This document shows positions 25,301 through 34,623 of a stretch of 58,905 bases of DNA, piece by piece. Both the position numbers and the translations under genes were made by a program. This stretch comes from Lachnospiraceae bacterium (GTDB taxonomy: Bacteria; Bacillota; Clostridia; Lachnospirales; Lachnospiraceae): assembly GCA_024693845.1 (NCBI GenBank), contig JAILKJ010000084.1:1-58905 (forward strand), in the 5' to 3' direction. Below the pieces are notes generated by a model. That model had not been told where the DNA came from and searched no databases. It saw nothing but the letters and a program-made list of their open reading frames with translations. Position 1 is the first letter of the stretch, and the number at the start of each line of letters is the position of its first letter.

Positions 25301-28300
25301 ATCGGATGGGCGGAAGATGCAACAGTAACCCTGGAGAACTGCCTGTATAAAGGAAGCCTGATCGGAAAGGAGTGCGGAAAATTCCATCCTCTTGCCATCA
25401 AGAGCGGTTCGGCAGAGGTTAATGTATCAACAGACCATCTCTGTTATACAGATGCTCCGACCCTGACGGATCCGGACTACATCTTTGCCGACGGTTTCCG
25501 GGTCGAGGCAAGCATTCCCGAGAACCGGATCTACAGTATCGTAGAGGTTGCCGGAAGAGATTGCTATCAGAGAGCAACGGCATCCGGTATCTACCATTAC
25601 TATCACTATACGGGATCCGATATATTGCCCGATGAAAGTATGATGGCTTCGGACGGAACGGAACTTACCAAAGGGGTTGATTATACTACGGACATTACGC
25701 CCGGGGTGATGAAGGAAAAGGGTGAGTACACCCATACCATTACCGGAAAAGGAAACTATCACGGAGAGCAGGTAACGTCGATCACCGTGGGAGAAGGTTA
25801 TCCGATCCTGGAAGATCTGACGGAATGGACAAGCGGAACCTATCACGTGATAAGAGACATTACCTTCGACAGCCGCGTACGGGTCAATGGAGATGTAACC
25901 CTTGTTCTGGATGGTGATTACACTGTAAGAGCCATGAAGGGAATCTCCGTGAACGAAGGAAATAAGCTTACCATCGAGGGCACCGGAAATCTTGTTGCGG
26001 AAGGATGGAGTGAACAAGGATGGAGCGGATGGGCCAACGGAAGAAACGCCGGTATCGGTTCCGACAGCGGCAAGCACTGCGGCGAGATCGTGATCAACAG
26101 CGGTAACATTTCCGCCAAAGGAGGCTATGCTGCAGGTATCGGAGGCGGTCAAAACGGAAACGCAGGCACCATCACCATCAACGGCGGAAAGATCTCACCC
26201 TGGAGCTATCAGAATGGCGCATCCATCGGCGGATCCGGTACCGGTTCGGGTGGCCTGATCACCCTCAACGGCGGACAGATCGAAGCCAGCGGAGGTTCCG
26301 TCGGAAAAGGATGGTCCGGAACCTCGGGAAAGATCATCCTGAACTGGACCAATGAAGATGATTATTACTTTTTCAACAATTTCAGCTCGAATGATATCGA
26401 ACTGAAGAATATGTTCCACTTCTATGCTTACGGACGTGATATAGGACCCGTGACCACAGCTGAACTGAAGGATAAGATCAGCGCATATATCGTTATACCC
26501 TATGTGATCCCGGGTAAGGATGATGCAAAGCTTAAGATCATCGGAACGCAGGGAACAGTTCACCGTGGTGATGAGATCAGGCTGAGTGCTGTCGCAGAGG
26601 TTCCCGGCGAGAACGGAGTTCTGACCTGGAAGAGCGACAGTCCGAGAGTCTTTTCCATCGACGAAAACACCGGAGAGGTAACCATGCACGGTTACGGAGA
26701 GGCGACCATCACGGCAACCTATACCTCGGATACCACCGCCGGGGAAGCGGCTGTTACGCTGGAACTTGATCCCATCTTCCCGGAGATCACCTGGAGTGCG
26801 GACAGTTTTTCCTACGATGGCAGAGCCCATGCACCCACCGTGCAGCTGGGCGGCATTGAGCAGGGAGATGAGTGTTATGCGGTAATTCAGGTCAAAGACG
26901 GAAGTGATAATATCGTGGAAGAACCGTCGGCAGTCGGCAGCTATACCATAGCTATCCTGCGTCTGGAAGGAAAGGACAAGGATTACTATTACGTACCTTA
27001 TGACAAGAAGAAGCATACCTTTACCATTGATAAGGCGGATATCGCCGGGGCTGAGGTAACGTTGGGAGAGGCGCTTACCTATAACGGATCCGAGCAGAGC
27101 CAGACGGTAGCAAGGGTTACCCTTTCCGGAAATGACATCACCCAGTATTGTGATATCAGTGAAAACAAAGCAACGAATGCCGGAACTTATGCTCTGAAGC
27201 TGGCAGCCAAGGAGAATAGCAACTATCAGGGAACGGTCCGAAAGGAATTTATAGTTGGCAGGAAACCCATCGATCCCATTATTACGGTGAGTGAGAATAC
27301 GGCTGACGCAAGCGGGGAGTGGATCTATACCGGTCTGCCCATAGAGCCGGGATGCATCGTGACGGATGGAGATACGGGGGCAACGCTGGAAGTAACGGAT
27401 TATGAGGTAAAAGCAGAGGATAATATCAATGCAGGCACTGGTAAGCTGATAGTCAGCGCGAAGGATAGTGGTAACTATACCTTTGAGCCGGCGACGACTG
27501 AGTTCGAGATCCAAAAAGCCGCAGCACCCGTCCTTTCGGATATCAGGATCAAGAGAAGCTATGCCACCGCATCCCTGTCGGTGTCCGCGGCTTCCAGAAT
27601 GCCTGTTGATGCAGGAACGCTTGTCTATACGGCAGATACGGAAGGCATCCGGATAGAAAAGACGGACGGAAGCAATGCGGAGGTAACATCCTTCAATGTA
27701 ACGGAAGATGGTGATGTTACTGCCACTGTGACAGGCGGATGTGCAGGGGATGAGTTCCTGTTACCGGTGAAGATAAGTTCCGATAATTATCAGGATGCGA
27801 CCCTCAGGATCTACTTTAAACTTTTGAACAAAAATGATACGCAGATCACGCTCCCGGGGGGCAATCTTCTCAGCAAGACCTACGGAGAGGCAGCATTTAT
27901 CATAGATAAAACCGCTGCACAGCCGGGAGAAAACGGAGTCTGGAGCTTTACCAGCAGCAACCCGGAAGTGGTTGCAGTAGAAGAAGATACAGGGAAGGTG
28001 ACCATCGCCGGTGTGGGCATCAGCGTGATCACGGTTTCTTACGAATCCGATACGACCATAGGTGAAGCTTTCATCACCATCGGAGTTAAGAAGGCATCCA
28101 TCAGTCCCGCTGTTTCCCTTGAGGATTGGACCTACGGCGGTGAGGAGAAAGCCGCAGTCATAACAGGAAATTCCGGAAACGGAAAAGTGACCCTGGAGTA
28201 TAAGAAGAAGGGCGAAAATGACTCGGCCTATACCGATGAAGTTCCCACCAAAGCAGGAAAGTATGTGATCCGTGCCACCATCGCCGAGACCGCTAATTAC

Positions 28301-29617
28301 AAAGGCGGCACAGCAACAGCGGAGTTTGAGATCAAAGCCGCGAAGACCGTGATCTTCCGGCTGCCGGAGGCATCTGAGATCACCTATGGTGATACGCTTG
28401 ATGATTCCGAGCTTACCGGCGGAATTGTAACGTCAGGCCGGTCTCAGGTACCGGGAACCTTCAGTTGGTGTGATCCCACAAAGAAGCCGGAAGTAAAGGA
28501 TAGTGAAACCACGGAATATGAAGTGATCTTTATCCCGGAAGATACGGAAAATTATCTTACGGTAAAGGGTAAGATCACCCTGGAGGTGGAAAAGGCTGAA
28601 GCAGTCATCACAAAAGAGCCTTCCGAAAGAGAACTGGTTTATAAAGGAAAAGCCCAGGATCTCATCGTTCCCGGCGAGATTGTCGGCGGTCGCTTTAACT
28701 ATTACTTCTATGTGGAAGGCGAGATGGAAGGGCCCGAGGATCTCGGGGATAAGATCCCTCAGGGAACTCAGATCGGCGAGTATTTAGTGGCAGCAGCGCC
28801 GGAACCGGATGATAATCATTACCTGGATAACAGAAAAACGCGGGCCTTCACTTTCTGGATCAGCATCGATGTAAATGAGGTGGAGGATCCTGTGATCGAG
28901 CTTTCCGGTAAGAGCTTTTACTATACGGGTCAGCCCATCGAGCCTGAGGTGACGGTGAAGGACGGCGATACGGTCATTCCCGAGGATGAGTATACCGTCA
29001 GCTACAAGAACAATGTGAATATCGGAACGGCCACGGTAGAGATCATGGATGTGGAAGACGGAAACTATATCGTCAGCGGAAATACCACCTTCCGGATCCT
29101 GCAAAAGGACAGCGGTAAGAAGGATGATAGCGGTGCGGATGACAGGCCGGAGAACAAGCAGGCTCCCGTCAATACGGTGATCACCACCAACGGTGGTGCC
29201 GTAAAGGCGAAGATTATTTCCCAAAAGGGAGAAATGCCGGCTGTGGAATTCTGCGGAACCACCAAAAAGTCGACGAAAAAATCGAAGAAGTACACGGTGC
29301 CGACTACGGTGAAATATAACGGCGTTACCTATCAGGTAACGAAGGTTGCCGACAATGCTTTCGACGGCTGGTCCAATGTTACCAGCATAACCATCGGAAA
29401 GAATGTCAAATCCCTGGGAAAGAATCTTTTCAGGAAGTGCGGTAAGCTGAAAACCATCAATATCAAGACCACCGGGCTTACGGAAAAGAGCATCAAGAAG
29501 GGAGCCTTCAAGGGAGTCAAGGGCAAGGTAGTCATCAAGGTGCCCAAGAAGAAACGGAAGGCCTACACGAAGCTGTTCAGAAAGAAAGGTCTTTCTAAGA
29601 AAGTAAAGATCAAATAA
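19376..29617 (+). CDS. Giant modular secreted protein (GLUG-like modules, beta-helices, Ig/MBG-like domains, BspA-like LRR)
   Basis: This is a 3413-residue protein. Signal peptide: residues 1 to about 35. An acidic Ser/Glu-rich stalk runs to about 115. Five modules of about 350 residues begin at about 116, 470, 820, 1170 and 1801. Each opens G-x-GT-x-x-x-PY/F-L-I, has an FKG-x-FDG turn, then GTAPF and a TAGLIG/VGH segment like GLUG repeats. Two glycine-rich beta-helix regions (about 1520-1740 and 2140-2320) resemble Cthe_2159-type carbohydrate-binding domains. Big2-like (about 2383-2465 and 2825-2890) and MBG-like Ig domains follow, then a leucine-rich BspA-like end (about 3309-3413, VADNAFDGWSNVTSITIGKN). 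No LPXTG motif is seen. It is probably a cell-surface adhesin or glycan binder. Confidence 0.85.
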   Translation: MKIGKRIRKAVALVMTWMLLFGMLPTDAMTQNVMADEIDAATVDVSEGEDAQEESSVSADETDVADDEVTSDETDPAAEEEEAESDEDLSEPATDEGQEASEEDLDVENQSAESLSGAGTEADPYRIANGDDWGIFAGKISEGDEDYVSAYYILTGNIGSQESPIDYSIGVYDGSDASLMKPFKGHLDGNNKTLYIVMEDRANMGTAPFRVVQGASFKDLTVAGNLTGTKHTGGLIGFSLKDEGGKATIVERCRIRANLKDPTRVDERYLSGIIANGTDSKVYIKDCVFSGNIDVSGGYVGGFLGWCTEGCDVTIKNCYYLGESVGTPSYFNGVALRYYRAEVTTDISDVYSVVEKPLRYTGDYLVNPVKIIAEKNGIYKTIHAADGTECYIPSTVNDLVISRDSLQTPFYATYTLKSSDGPVLEKGVNFTEAYPVSPTEANTQYSLVLTAVEPYEGSQTINFTTPSIEGEGTAQDPFLIRSASDWDTFADFINKGVNTDCYYKLMDDITTTTMVGKYNGDPALNRPFRGVFDGNGKTLHANLDYDRDSETTAAPFLSMENGTIKNLTVDGSSEGAGHSAGLVSVVTGKEGNLIENCNIKTYVHMRFSGWSVNARIGGVVGHATDSKLTIKNSVYSGKMENNQDYKGGFVGWCDSGMNLTMENCLFKGSYAGNTTKGFHPIAIRNNGAEVTSHIKGVYYTTGPNQIEDGCVIISGAQAYSEAPEEGLYSSYTAPDGSEWYVPAQICNLRPHYPYTGYEIDLNYTVETETGGRVLVEGTDYTAGITPSPVKDRGDYTLEISGQGICGGSVSASFYIGGSAGEGTEESPYLISSVTDWDDFASAVARGEDTDAWYKMTADIGNEQNPVTTIVGGASDQAFKGHFDGAGKKLYVAIDDEENAGTAPFRRVENATIKNLTVTGTVTGTTHTAGLIGYCKSGTLIDNCTIKAAVSVPATEGNRHMGGVVGHGLDSTFTIKDTVFSGTMYNTGSFAGGFMGWADCLGTITIENSFFIGSYIGTAQNSFHPIGIKDRGNNKYFYSKVNGAYHSVDSTLTYDQRFYRIGGGEEGTKIYAEAPSEGFYRKITAPDGTVWYESASISGVSERYQFTGSPISVEYQVKADDGAVLEKGTDYTETFSPETLQDRQDYILSVQGAGGNVGSTSETFFIGGLRGEGTEESPYLLENKADWGHFVRDINAGVNANAWYKMTADIGSAQDPVTDVAGIRSSSNANQNRPFKGNFDGNGKCLYVNLQDESNQGTAPFRLLENAAIRNLKVEGSVTGTTHAAGLVGFTNGTDGNLVDNCVVNTSVTVPGTGDSRHMGGVVGHALSSKLMIRNTVFGGTMSNTKDYAGGLLGWADSANVSIDKCIFKGKYTGTSGSGFHPILICGSRNDITAEASEAYFTQDATLEDKNHVSVAGSKVSKLALQDAIYYSVTAADHENYYAAVSFDTPIGYRYTGNEIEPDCTLARADGTELRAGIDYEVTVSPETIKEKGNYTLTVTAKGDYNGEIVRSIYVQEGVPTTKETTLWDNDAYGVTGEITIRDRIKVQGNVTLYLNEGSKLNALSGIEVPTGTSLTIDGTGELYAENFTGDAAIGTNARGGTSGEITINGGTIFATSDRPNGSSNVAGAAIGGGYRSNCGNLTINGGKVTADGDMFCACIGGGNEGGGVDGTITINGGVVNGNDSDNAWTGAGNAAVIGAGAGGNGGTIIIRGGQVTATSLKGNGIGASQKDGATAKVVLGWDDEDDFISATSIVATEYVLEKPFYYSSDGADAGAVTVENLPGKEAGYVLMPSIEALSLDGEGTADSPYLIRNSSDWRLFAKNINAGTDADAYYKLAQSFDTNSKAAVNIVGTQEHPFKGVFDGAENTLKVVIKDTENNGTAPFRYIEGATIKNLKVTGTVTGTTHTAGLVGFSKTGSTNVIEDCEIDMDVVVPASDGNRHLGGVVGHAASSTLTVKGTIFGGRLNNTGDYAGGIIGWAEDATVTLENCLYKGSLIGKECGKFHPLAIKSGSAEVNVSTDHLCYTDAPTLTDPDYIFADGFRVEASIPENRIYSIVEVAGRDCYQRATASGIYHYYHYTGSDILPDESMMASDGTELTKGVDYTTDITPGVMKEKGEYTHTITGKGNYHGEQVTSITVGEGYPILEDLTEWTSGTYHVIRDITFDSRVRVNGDVTLVLDGDYTVRAMKGISVNEGNKLTIEGTGNLVAEGWSEQGWSGWANGRNAGIGSDSGKHCGEIVINSGNISAKGGYAAGIGGGQNGNAGTITINGGKISPWSYQNGASIGGSGTGSGGLITLNGGQIEASGGSVGKGWSGTSGKIILNWTNEDDYYFFNNFSSNDIELKNMFHFYAYGRDIGPVTTAELKDKISAYIVIPYVIPGKDDAKLKIIGTQGTVHRGDEIRLSAVAEVPGENGVLTWKSDSPRVFSIDENTGEVTMHGYGEATITATYTSDTTAGEAAVTLELDPIFPEITWSADSFSYDGRAHAPTVQLGGIEQGDECYAVIQVKDGSDNIVEEPSAVGSYTIAILRLEGKDKDYYYVPYDKKKHTFTIDKADIAGAEVTLGEALTYNGSEQSQTVARVTLSGNDITQYCDISENKATNAGTYALKLAAKENSNYQGTVRKEFIVGRKPIDPIITVSENTADASGEWIYTGLPIEPGCIVTDGDTGATLEVTDYEVKAEDNINAGTGKLIVSAKDSGNYTFEPATTEFEIQKAAAPVLSDIRIKRSYATASLSVSAASRMPVDAGTLVYTADTEGIRIEKTDGSNAEVTSFNVTEDGDVTATVTGGCAGDEFLLPVKISSDNYQDATLRIYFKLLNKNDTQITLPGGNLLSKTYGEAAFIIDKTAAQPGENGVWSFTSSNPEVVAVEEDTGKVTIAGVGISVITVSYESDTTIGEAFITIGVKKASISPAVSLEDWTYGGEEKAAVITGNSGNGKVTLEYKKKGENDSAYTDEVPTKAGKYVIRATIAETANYKGGTATAEFEIKAAKTVIFRLPEASEITYGDTLDDSELTGGIVTSGRSQVPGTFSWCDPTKKPEVKDSETTEYEVIFIPEDTENYLTVKGKITLEVEKAEAVITKEPSERELVYKGKAQDLIVPGEIVGGRFNYYFYVEGEMEGPEDLGDKIPQGTQIGEYLVAAAPEPDDNHYLDNRKTRAFTFWISIDVNEVEDPVIELSGKSFYYTGQPIEPEVTVKDGDTVIPEDEYTVSYKNNVNIGTATVEIMDVEDGNYIVSGNTTFRILQKDSGKKDDSGADDRPENKQAPVNTVITTNGGAVKAKIISQKGEMPAVEFCGTTKKSTKKSKKYTVPTTVKYNGVTYQVTKVADNAFDGWSNVTSITIGKNVKSLGKNLFRKCGKLKTINIKTTGLTEKSIKKGAFKGVKGKVVIKVPKKKRKAYTKLFRKKGLSKKVKIK

Positions 29618-29624
29618 GCAAGAT

Positions 29625-29662
29625 AAAACTCCGGCAGGATCCAAAACTGCCGGAGTTTTTTG
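29625..29662 (+). terminator. Intrinsic terminator of the giant protein gene
   Basis: AAAACTCCGGCA pairs with TGCCGGAGTTTT across a 9-11 base loop, followed by further T residues (to 29661). It begins about eight bases after the stop codon. Confidence 0.9.
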
Positions 29663-29688
29663 GTGTGGGACCTGCGATGTGGGGTGAC

Positions 29689-29717
29689 TTGTGAGAGAGA
29701 GTCATTTGTGATATGAT
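29689..29717 (+). promoter_or_regulatory. Promoter TTGTGA-17-TATGAT
   Basis: TTGTGA at 29689-29694 and TATGAT at 29712-29717 are separated by 17 bases. They lie right after the terminator and about 60 bases before the metallo-hydrolase gene, so they probably start the next transcription unit. Confidence 0.6.
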
Positions 29718-29779
29718 AGAGTGCGTCGGAGACTGCGTGGATGTTTCCGGGAAAACGAACAGGAATTTGGTTATACAGA

Positions 29780-30577
29780 ATGAGAATGATGACGATCGCC
29801 AGCTCCAGCAGCGGCAACTGTACCTACGTCGGGGATGATACGACACACATCCTCATCGATGCGGGGATCAGCGCGAAGAGGATCGAGCAGGGACTTGCCA
29901 AGGCAGGGATCACTCCCAGAGAGCTGGATGCCATAATGATCACCCATGAGCATACGGATCATATTTCCGGGTTGGGTGTTTTGTCCAGAAAATACAATAT
30001 CCCCATCTACGGTACGGCGGGGACGGTCCGTGCCATACAGACCTGCCGGAGCGTCGGCCTCATCGACAGTGATCTGTATCAGATCCTGGACAGACATGAG
30101 GTGACCCAGGTGGGAGGCCTTCGGGTGGCACTGCATCCCATCAGTCATGATGCTGCGGATCCCGTTTGCTACAAGGTTTCTTCCGAAACGGCTACGGTGG
30201 CGCTGGCTACGGACATGGGCTGTTATGACCGGGATATAGTGGAGTTTCTGCAGGGTGTCAACGCCATGGTGCTGGAATCCAATCACGATATCAACATGCT
30301 CTCAGTGGGCAGTTATCCCTATGTTTTAAAGCAACGTATCCTGGGCAACAAAGGCCATCTTTGCAATGAGGCAGCGGGACAGCTTCTTTCCTCCTTGCTT
30401 CACGACGATATGAAAAAAGTGTTCCTGGGGCATCTGAGCAAGGAGAACAATCTGCCGGAACTGGCACTCACAACGGTATGCCTGGAGGTGTCCATGGGAG
30501 ACAACCCCTACAAGGCGGATGATTTTGATATACAGGTGGCGGACCGGAATGATCCGGGTGAGCTGATCGAACTATAG
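29780..30577 (+). CDS. MBL-fold metallo-hydrolase of the WalJ/YycJ type
   Basis: This is a 265-residue metallo-beta-lactamase-fold protein. The N-terminus TIASSSSGNCTYV is typical of the YycJ/WalJ group. The metal-binding motif THEHTDH is at about residues 55-61, with further ligands at HPISHDA (about 120) and LATDMG (about 140), and ESNHD near 174. WalJ proteins are linked to DNA repair/replication and to the WalKR system, but no walKR lies here. Three ATGs are close together (29780, 29786, 29789) and none has a strong site; I use the first. A good promoter lies upstream. Confidence 0.88.
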   Translation: MRMMTIASSSSGNCTYVGDDTTHILIDAGISAKRIEQGLAKAGITPRELDAIMITHEHTDHISGLGVLSRKYNIPIYGTAGTVRAIQTCRSVGLIDSDLYQILDRHEVTQVGGLRVALHPISHDAADPVCYKVSSETATVALATDMGCYDRDIVEFLQGVNAMVLESNHDINMLSVGSYPYVLKQRILGNKGHLCNEAAGQLLSSLLHDDMKKVFLGHLSKENNLPELALTTVCLEVSMGDNPYKADDFDIQVADRNDPGELIEL

Positions 30578-30618
30578 AGAACATTTTTTCAAAATATAAG
30601 AAACGGAAAGGGAACATC

Positions 30619-30897
30619 ATGAAAAACAAAACGATCATTACAGTAGTCGGAAAGGATACCGTAGGTATCATTGCAAAGGTATGTACCTATCTTGCGGATA
30701 AGAAGATCAACATCCTTGACATCTCCCAGACCATCGTGGCAGGAAACTTTTTCAACATGATGATGGTGGTGGACCGTCAGGAGGCGCTCAATTCCTTCGG
30801 CGAGATGGCGGATGAGCTCAAGGAACTGGGAGAGAGCATCGGCGTTGTGATCAAGTGCCAGAGGGAAGAGATCTTTGATTCCATGCACAGGATCTGA
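30619..30897 (+). CDS. ACT domain protein (UPF0237)
   Basis: This is a 92-residue protein consisting of one ACT domain. [20 protein letters not shown] opens it, and [20 protein letters not shown] forms the second strand-helix unit. Members usually bind small ligands such as amino acids and regulate a partner. It is nearly always encoded directly before a PFL-like (UPF0210) gene, as here (45-base gap). GGAAAGGGAA precedes the ATG. No catalytic residues are expected. Confidence 0.9.
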   Translation: MKNKTIITVVGKDTVGIIAKVCTYLADKKINILDISQTIVAGNFFNMMMVVDRQEALNSFGEMADELKELGESIGVVIKCQREEIFDSMHRI

Positions 30898-30941
30898 GAG
30901 CGGGAAGAAGGAACGATAAAGAGAAAAAGGATGACAGAAAA

Positions 30942-32306
30942 ATGATCAGTCAATATGAAGTAATAGAAACCAACGAGATGGTGGAAAAGGAGAACCTGGA
31001 TGTCCGCACCATCACCATCGGCATCAGCCTTCTGGATTGTATCGATTCGGATCTGGAGGTCACAAGAAAGAAGATCACGGACAAGATCTTCGGCTATGCC
31101 GAGAAGCTTTCGGATACCGCAGCCTATATCGAGAAGGAATACGGTATTCCCATTGTAAACAAGAGGATCAGTGTAACTCCCATCGCTCTCATCGGCGGCG
31201 CCTGCTGCAAGAGCAGCGACGACTTCGTTAAGCTGGCGATCACCCTGGATGAAGTGGCCAAACGGGTAGGCGTGAATTTCATCGGCGGTTATTCCGCCCT
31301 GGTTTCCAAGGCAATGACAAAGGCGGATGAGATGCTGATCCGTTCCATTCCTGAGGCCCTTTCCGTAACGGAAAGAGTATGCAGCTCCGTGAATCTGGGA
31401 TCCACCCGCTGCGGTATCAACATGGATGCCGTCCGCCTCATGGGTGAGGTTGTGCAGGCTACCGCGGAAAAGACCAAGGAGAACGACTCCCTTGGCTGTG
31501 CCAAGTTGGTGGTGTTCTGTAATGCTCCGGATGACAATCCCTTCATGGCCGGCGCTTTCCACGGTGTGACGGAGGGTGATGCGGTGATCAACGTTGGTGT
31601 TTCCGGACCCGGCGTGGTAAGGACCGCTCTTGAAAAAGTAAGAGATGCTAACTTTGAGGGGCTTTGCGAGACTATCAAAAAAACAGCTTTCAAGGTAACG
31701 AGAGTAGGACAGCTGGTGGCTAAGGAAGCTTCCAGGATGCTGGATATTCCCTTCGGTATCGTGGATCTGTCCCTGGCACCGACACCTGCCATCGGAGATT
31801 CCGTTGCGGATATCCTTTGCGAGATCGGCCTTGAGAGAGTAGGAGCTCCGGGTACAACGGCGGCGCTGGCACTTTTGAACGATCAGGTAAAGAAAGGCGG
31901 CGTTATGGCATCCTCCTATGTGGGCGGCCTTTCCGGCGCTTTCATTCCCGTCAGCGAGGATCAGGGTATGATCGATTCCGTGACCTGCGGAGCACTTTCC
32001 ATCGAAAAGCTGGAAGCCATGACCTGTGTCTGCAGCGTGGGACTGGATATGATCGCGGTACCGGGGGATACCTCGGCAGCGTCCATCGCCGGTATCATCG
32101 CAGACGAGATGGCTATCGGTATGGTCAATGCCAAGACCACCGCAGTCCGTCTGATCCCGGTGATCGGCAAGGGCGTGGGAGAGCAGGTGGAGTTCGGAGG
32201 GCTGTTGGGACATGCACCCATCATGCCGGTATCTTCCTTTGACTGCAGCCGTTTTGTACAAAGGGGCGGAAGGATCCCGGCACCGATCCATTCCTTCAAG
32301 AATTGA
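30942..32306 (+). CDS. PFL family protein (UPF0210, DUF711)
   Basis: This is a 454-residue protein of the UPF0210 family. Characteristic segments are [20 protein letters not shown] at the N-terminus, [14 protein letters not shown], and [19 protein letters not shown] at the C-terminus. It is structurally related to pyruvate-formate-lyase-like barrels, but no enzymatic activity is established and no glycyl-radical loop is apparent. The conserved pairing with the preceding ACT protein suggests ligand-controlled activity. The length is normal and complete. Confidence 0.93.
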   Translation: MISQYEVIETNEMVEKENLDVRTITIGISLLDCIDSDLEVTRKKITDKIFGYAEKLSDTAAYIEKEYGIPIVNKRISVTPIALIGGACCKSSDDFVKLAITLDEVAKRVGVNFIGGYSALVSKAMTKADEMLIRSIPEALSVTERVCSSVNLGSTRCGINMDAVRLMGEVVQATAEKTKENDSLGCAKLVVFCNAPDDNPFMAGAFHGVTEGDAVINVGVSGPGVVRTALEKVRDANFEGLCETIKKTAFKVTRVGQLVAKEASRMLDIPFGIVDLSLAPTPAIGDSVADILCEIGLERVGAPGTTAALALLNDQVKKGGVMASSYVGGLSGAFIPVSEDQGMIDSVTCGALSIEKLEAMTCVCSVGLDMIAVPGDTSAASIAGIIADEMAIGMVNAKTTAVRLIPVIGKGVGEQVEFGGLLGHAPIMPVSSFDCSRFVQRGGRIPAPIHSFKN

Positions 32307-32324
32307 TAAAAGGCAGGAAATAAC

Positions 32325-33584
32325 ATGAGAGTAACCGGAATCATAGCGGAGTACAATCCGTTTCACAACGGTCATAAGTATCATCTGGAAAAGGCAAGGA
32401 AGCTGACCGGAGCGGATAAGATCGTAGTGGTCATGAGCGGTGATTTTACCCAGAGGGGAACGCCGGCTCTGATCGATAAATATGAAAGAGCCAGAATGGC
32501 ACTGGAGAACGGAGCGGATCTTGTGATCGAGCTTCCCAGCTGCTATGCCTGCTCCAGTGCAGAATATTTCGGGGACGGCGCCATTGCCGCACTGGATGCC
32601 CTGGGGGTCGTGAACAGTCTTTGCTTCGGAACGGAAGCAGGAAACATCGAAGAACTGTTTCCCATCGCGCAGATCCTGGCCACGGAGCCGGAGGAGTTTA
32701 AGATCGCCCTTCGGGAATCCCTTCGGAACGGAAATCCCTTCCCCAGAGCCAGAAATGAAGCGCTGACCCACTGCATTCCCGGCTTTGCCGAAAAAGAGAG
32801 CATCCTGGGACTTCCCAACAACATTCTTGGGATCGAATACCTCAAGGCGTTGAACAACCGGGGATCCATCATTCAGCCCGTTACCATTCAGAGAACTGAT
32901 TCGGATTATCATTCCTATCGCCTGGATCAGGGCTTTGCTTCCTCCCAGGCCCTTCGCCAGTCCCTTTCCATGGCGGATCATAATCCCAGCAGCTTTAGGG
33001 AGGTGATCGAAAGGGTGCGGGCCCAGGTGCCGGAGAACGTATATGAGATCCTTTACGAGCGGTTCGGAAATCGGTATCCGATCTTCCCCAACGATCTTTC
33101 CTCGATGCTTGTCTACAAGCTGCTTCTGGAGAGGCATCACGGCTACACGTCCTTTGTGGATGTCAGTGAGGATCTGTCGGACAAGCTTTTGAAGTTCACG
33201 AATCATGCCTATACATTTGATCAGTTCTGCGAAGGATTAAAGAGCAAGGATCTGACCTATGTAAGGATCAGCAGAGTGCTCTGCCATATCCTCTTGAACG
33301 TTCGTAAGGAAGACATGGAGAATTATAAAAAGCAGGGAAGCATCTTCTATACCAGGGTATTGGGCTTCAGAGAGGATGCGGAGGATCTGCTTTCCGAGAT
33401 CAAGAAGCGCAGCAAAGTTCCCATGATCACCCGGGTTTCCCAGGGCGACAGCCTGGAAGGAGATATTGCCCAGCGGCAGTTCGAGCGGGATGTGCTGGCA
33501 TCGCATTTTTACGAGAGTATTGTTGCCAACAAGTTCGGTTCCGGACTGATGAATGAATATGAAAGAAAAGTAATCAAGATATAA
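32325..33584 (+). CDS. tmcAL: tRNA(Met) cytidine acetate ligase
   Basis: This is a 419-residue nucleotidyltransferase-fold enzyme (former YlbM). It activates acetate with ATP and acetylates the wobble cytidine of elongator tRNA(Met). The N-terminus MRVTGIIAEYNPFHNGHKYH contains the HxGH nucleotidyltransferase motif (HNGH, residues 15-18), and VVMSGDFTQRGTPA matches the family. It is followed 21 bases later by pta, a common clostridial order. Length is typical. Confidence 0.93.
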   Translation: MRVTGIIAEYNPFHNGHKYHLEKARKLTGADKIVVVMSGDFTQRGTPALIDKYERARMALENGADLVIELPSCYACSSAEYFGDGAIAALDALGVVNSLCFGTEAGNIEELFPIAQILATEPEEFKIALRESLRNGNPFPRARNEALTHCIPGFAEKESILGLPNNILGIEYLKALNNRGSIIQPVTIQRTDSDYHSYRLDQGFASSQALRQSLSMADHNPSSFREVIERVRAQVPENVYEILYERFGNRYPIFPNDLSSMLVYKLLLERHHGYTSFVDVSEDLSDKLLKFTNHAYTFDQFCEGLKSKDLTYVRISRVLCHILLNVRKEDMENYKKQGSIFYTRVLGFREDAEDLLSEIKKRSKVPMITRVSQGDSLEGDIAQRQFERDVLASHFYESIVANKFGSGLMNEYERKVIKI

Positions 33585-33605
33585 AGTTAGCAGGAGGTAA
33601 CTATT

Positions 33606-34607
33606 ATGGGGTACATTGATACGATCAAGGAAAAAGCAAGAGTGGACAAGAAGACCATCGTGCTTCCGGAGACCAATGACAAGCGTACATTGATCGCGGC
33701 TTCCCATGTTCTGGAGGAAGGTCTTGCAAACATCGTCATGGTGGGCGATGAGGAGAAGATCATGGACGGTGCCGGCTGGCTGGAGGTGGATCTGGAGGGC
33801 GTGAAGATCGTCAATCCTGCTACCACCGAGAAGTTTGAGGAGTATGCGGATCTTCTTTATGAAACCAGAAAGTCCAAGGGTATGACCCCCGAGAAGGCAA
33901 GAGAGATCCTGCTTTCGGATTATCTGACCTTTGGTGTTATCATGGTCAAGGCCAATGATGCCGACGGAATGGTGGCAGGTGCCTGCCATGCAACGGCAGA
34001 TACCCTGCGGCCTGCACTTCAGATCTTAAAGACAGCTCCCGGCGTGAAGCTGGTTTCCGGTTTCTTTATCATTGATGTTCCGGATTGCCCTTACGGACAT
34101 AACGGAACCTTCGTATTTGCTGACTGCGGACTGAATCAGGATCCTACGGCGGATCAGCTGGCAGCCATCGCCGAATCCTCGGCCAAGAGCTTCCAGTCTT
34201 TGGTAGGAGCAAAGCCTGTTATTGCCATGCTTTCCCACTCCACCAAGGGATCTGCAAAGCATCCCCTGGTAGATAAGGTGGTAGAGGCCACCAGGATCGC
34301 AAAGGAGCAGTATCCTTACCTGCATATCGACGGAGAGCTTCAGACGGATGCGGCTCTGGTTCCTGCGGTAGCCAAGGCAAAAGCACCCGGCAGTGATGTG
34401 GCAGGTAAAGCCAATGTACTGGTATTTCCTAATCTGGACTGCGGTAATATCGGCTATAAGCTGGTTGAACGTCTGGGTAAGGCGGAAGCCTACGGACCCA
34501 TGCTGCAGGGTATCGCAAAACCTGTCAATGATCTGTCCCGTGGCTGCTCCTGGGAGGATATCGTGGGTGTAGTAGCGTTAACGGCAGTTCAGGCGCAGTT
34601 AATATGA
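33606..34607 (+). CDS. pta: Phosphate acetyltransferase
   Basis: This is a 333-residue enzyme interconverting acetyl-CoA and acetyl phosphate. It matches the single-domain Pta of Bacillota: [20 protein letters not shown] near residue 18, [20 protein letters not shown] (about 118), SGFFIIDVP (about 153), and [20 protein letters not shown] (about 278). AGGAGG precedes the ATG. The usual partner acetate kinase is not the next gene: a hairpin-rich gap and a peptidase gene follow instead. Confidence 0.96.
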   Translation: MGYIDTIKEKARVDKKTIVLPETNDKRTLIAASHVLEEGLANIVMVGDEEKIMDGAGWLEVDLEGVKIVNPATTEKFEEYADLLYETRKSKGMTPEKAREILLSDYLTFGVIMVKANDADGMVAGACHATADTLRPALQILKTAPGVKLVSGFFIIDVPDCPYGHNGTFVFADCGLNQDPTADQLAAIAESSAKSFQSLVGAKPVIAMLSHSTKGSAKHPLVDKVVEATRIAKEQYPYLHIDGELQTDAALVPAVAKAKAPGSDVAGKANVLVFPNLDCGNIGYKLVERLGKAEAYGPMLQGIAKPVNDLSRGCSWEDIVGVVALTAVQAQLI

Positions 34608-34623
34608 TAATTAGGGGACAGAA

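Noticed and set aside
30777-33206. 809-codon open frame on the minus strand
   Set aside because: It lies antisense to the ACT protein, the PFL protein and tmcAL, all clearly conserved. It has no ribosome binding site or family motif and arises from codon bias. The same holds for long antisense frames at 14844-16559, 19256-20524, 26195-27514, 35989-37365 and 44092-45387.
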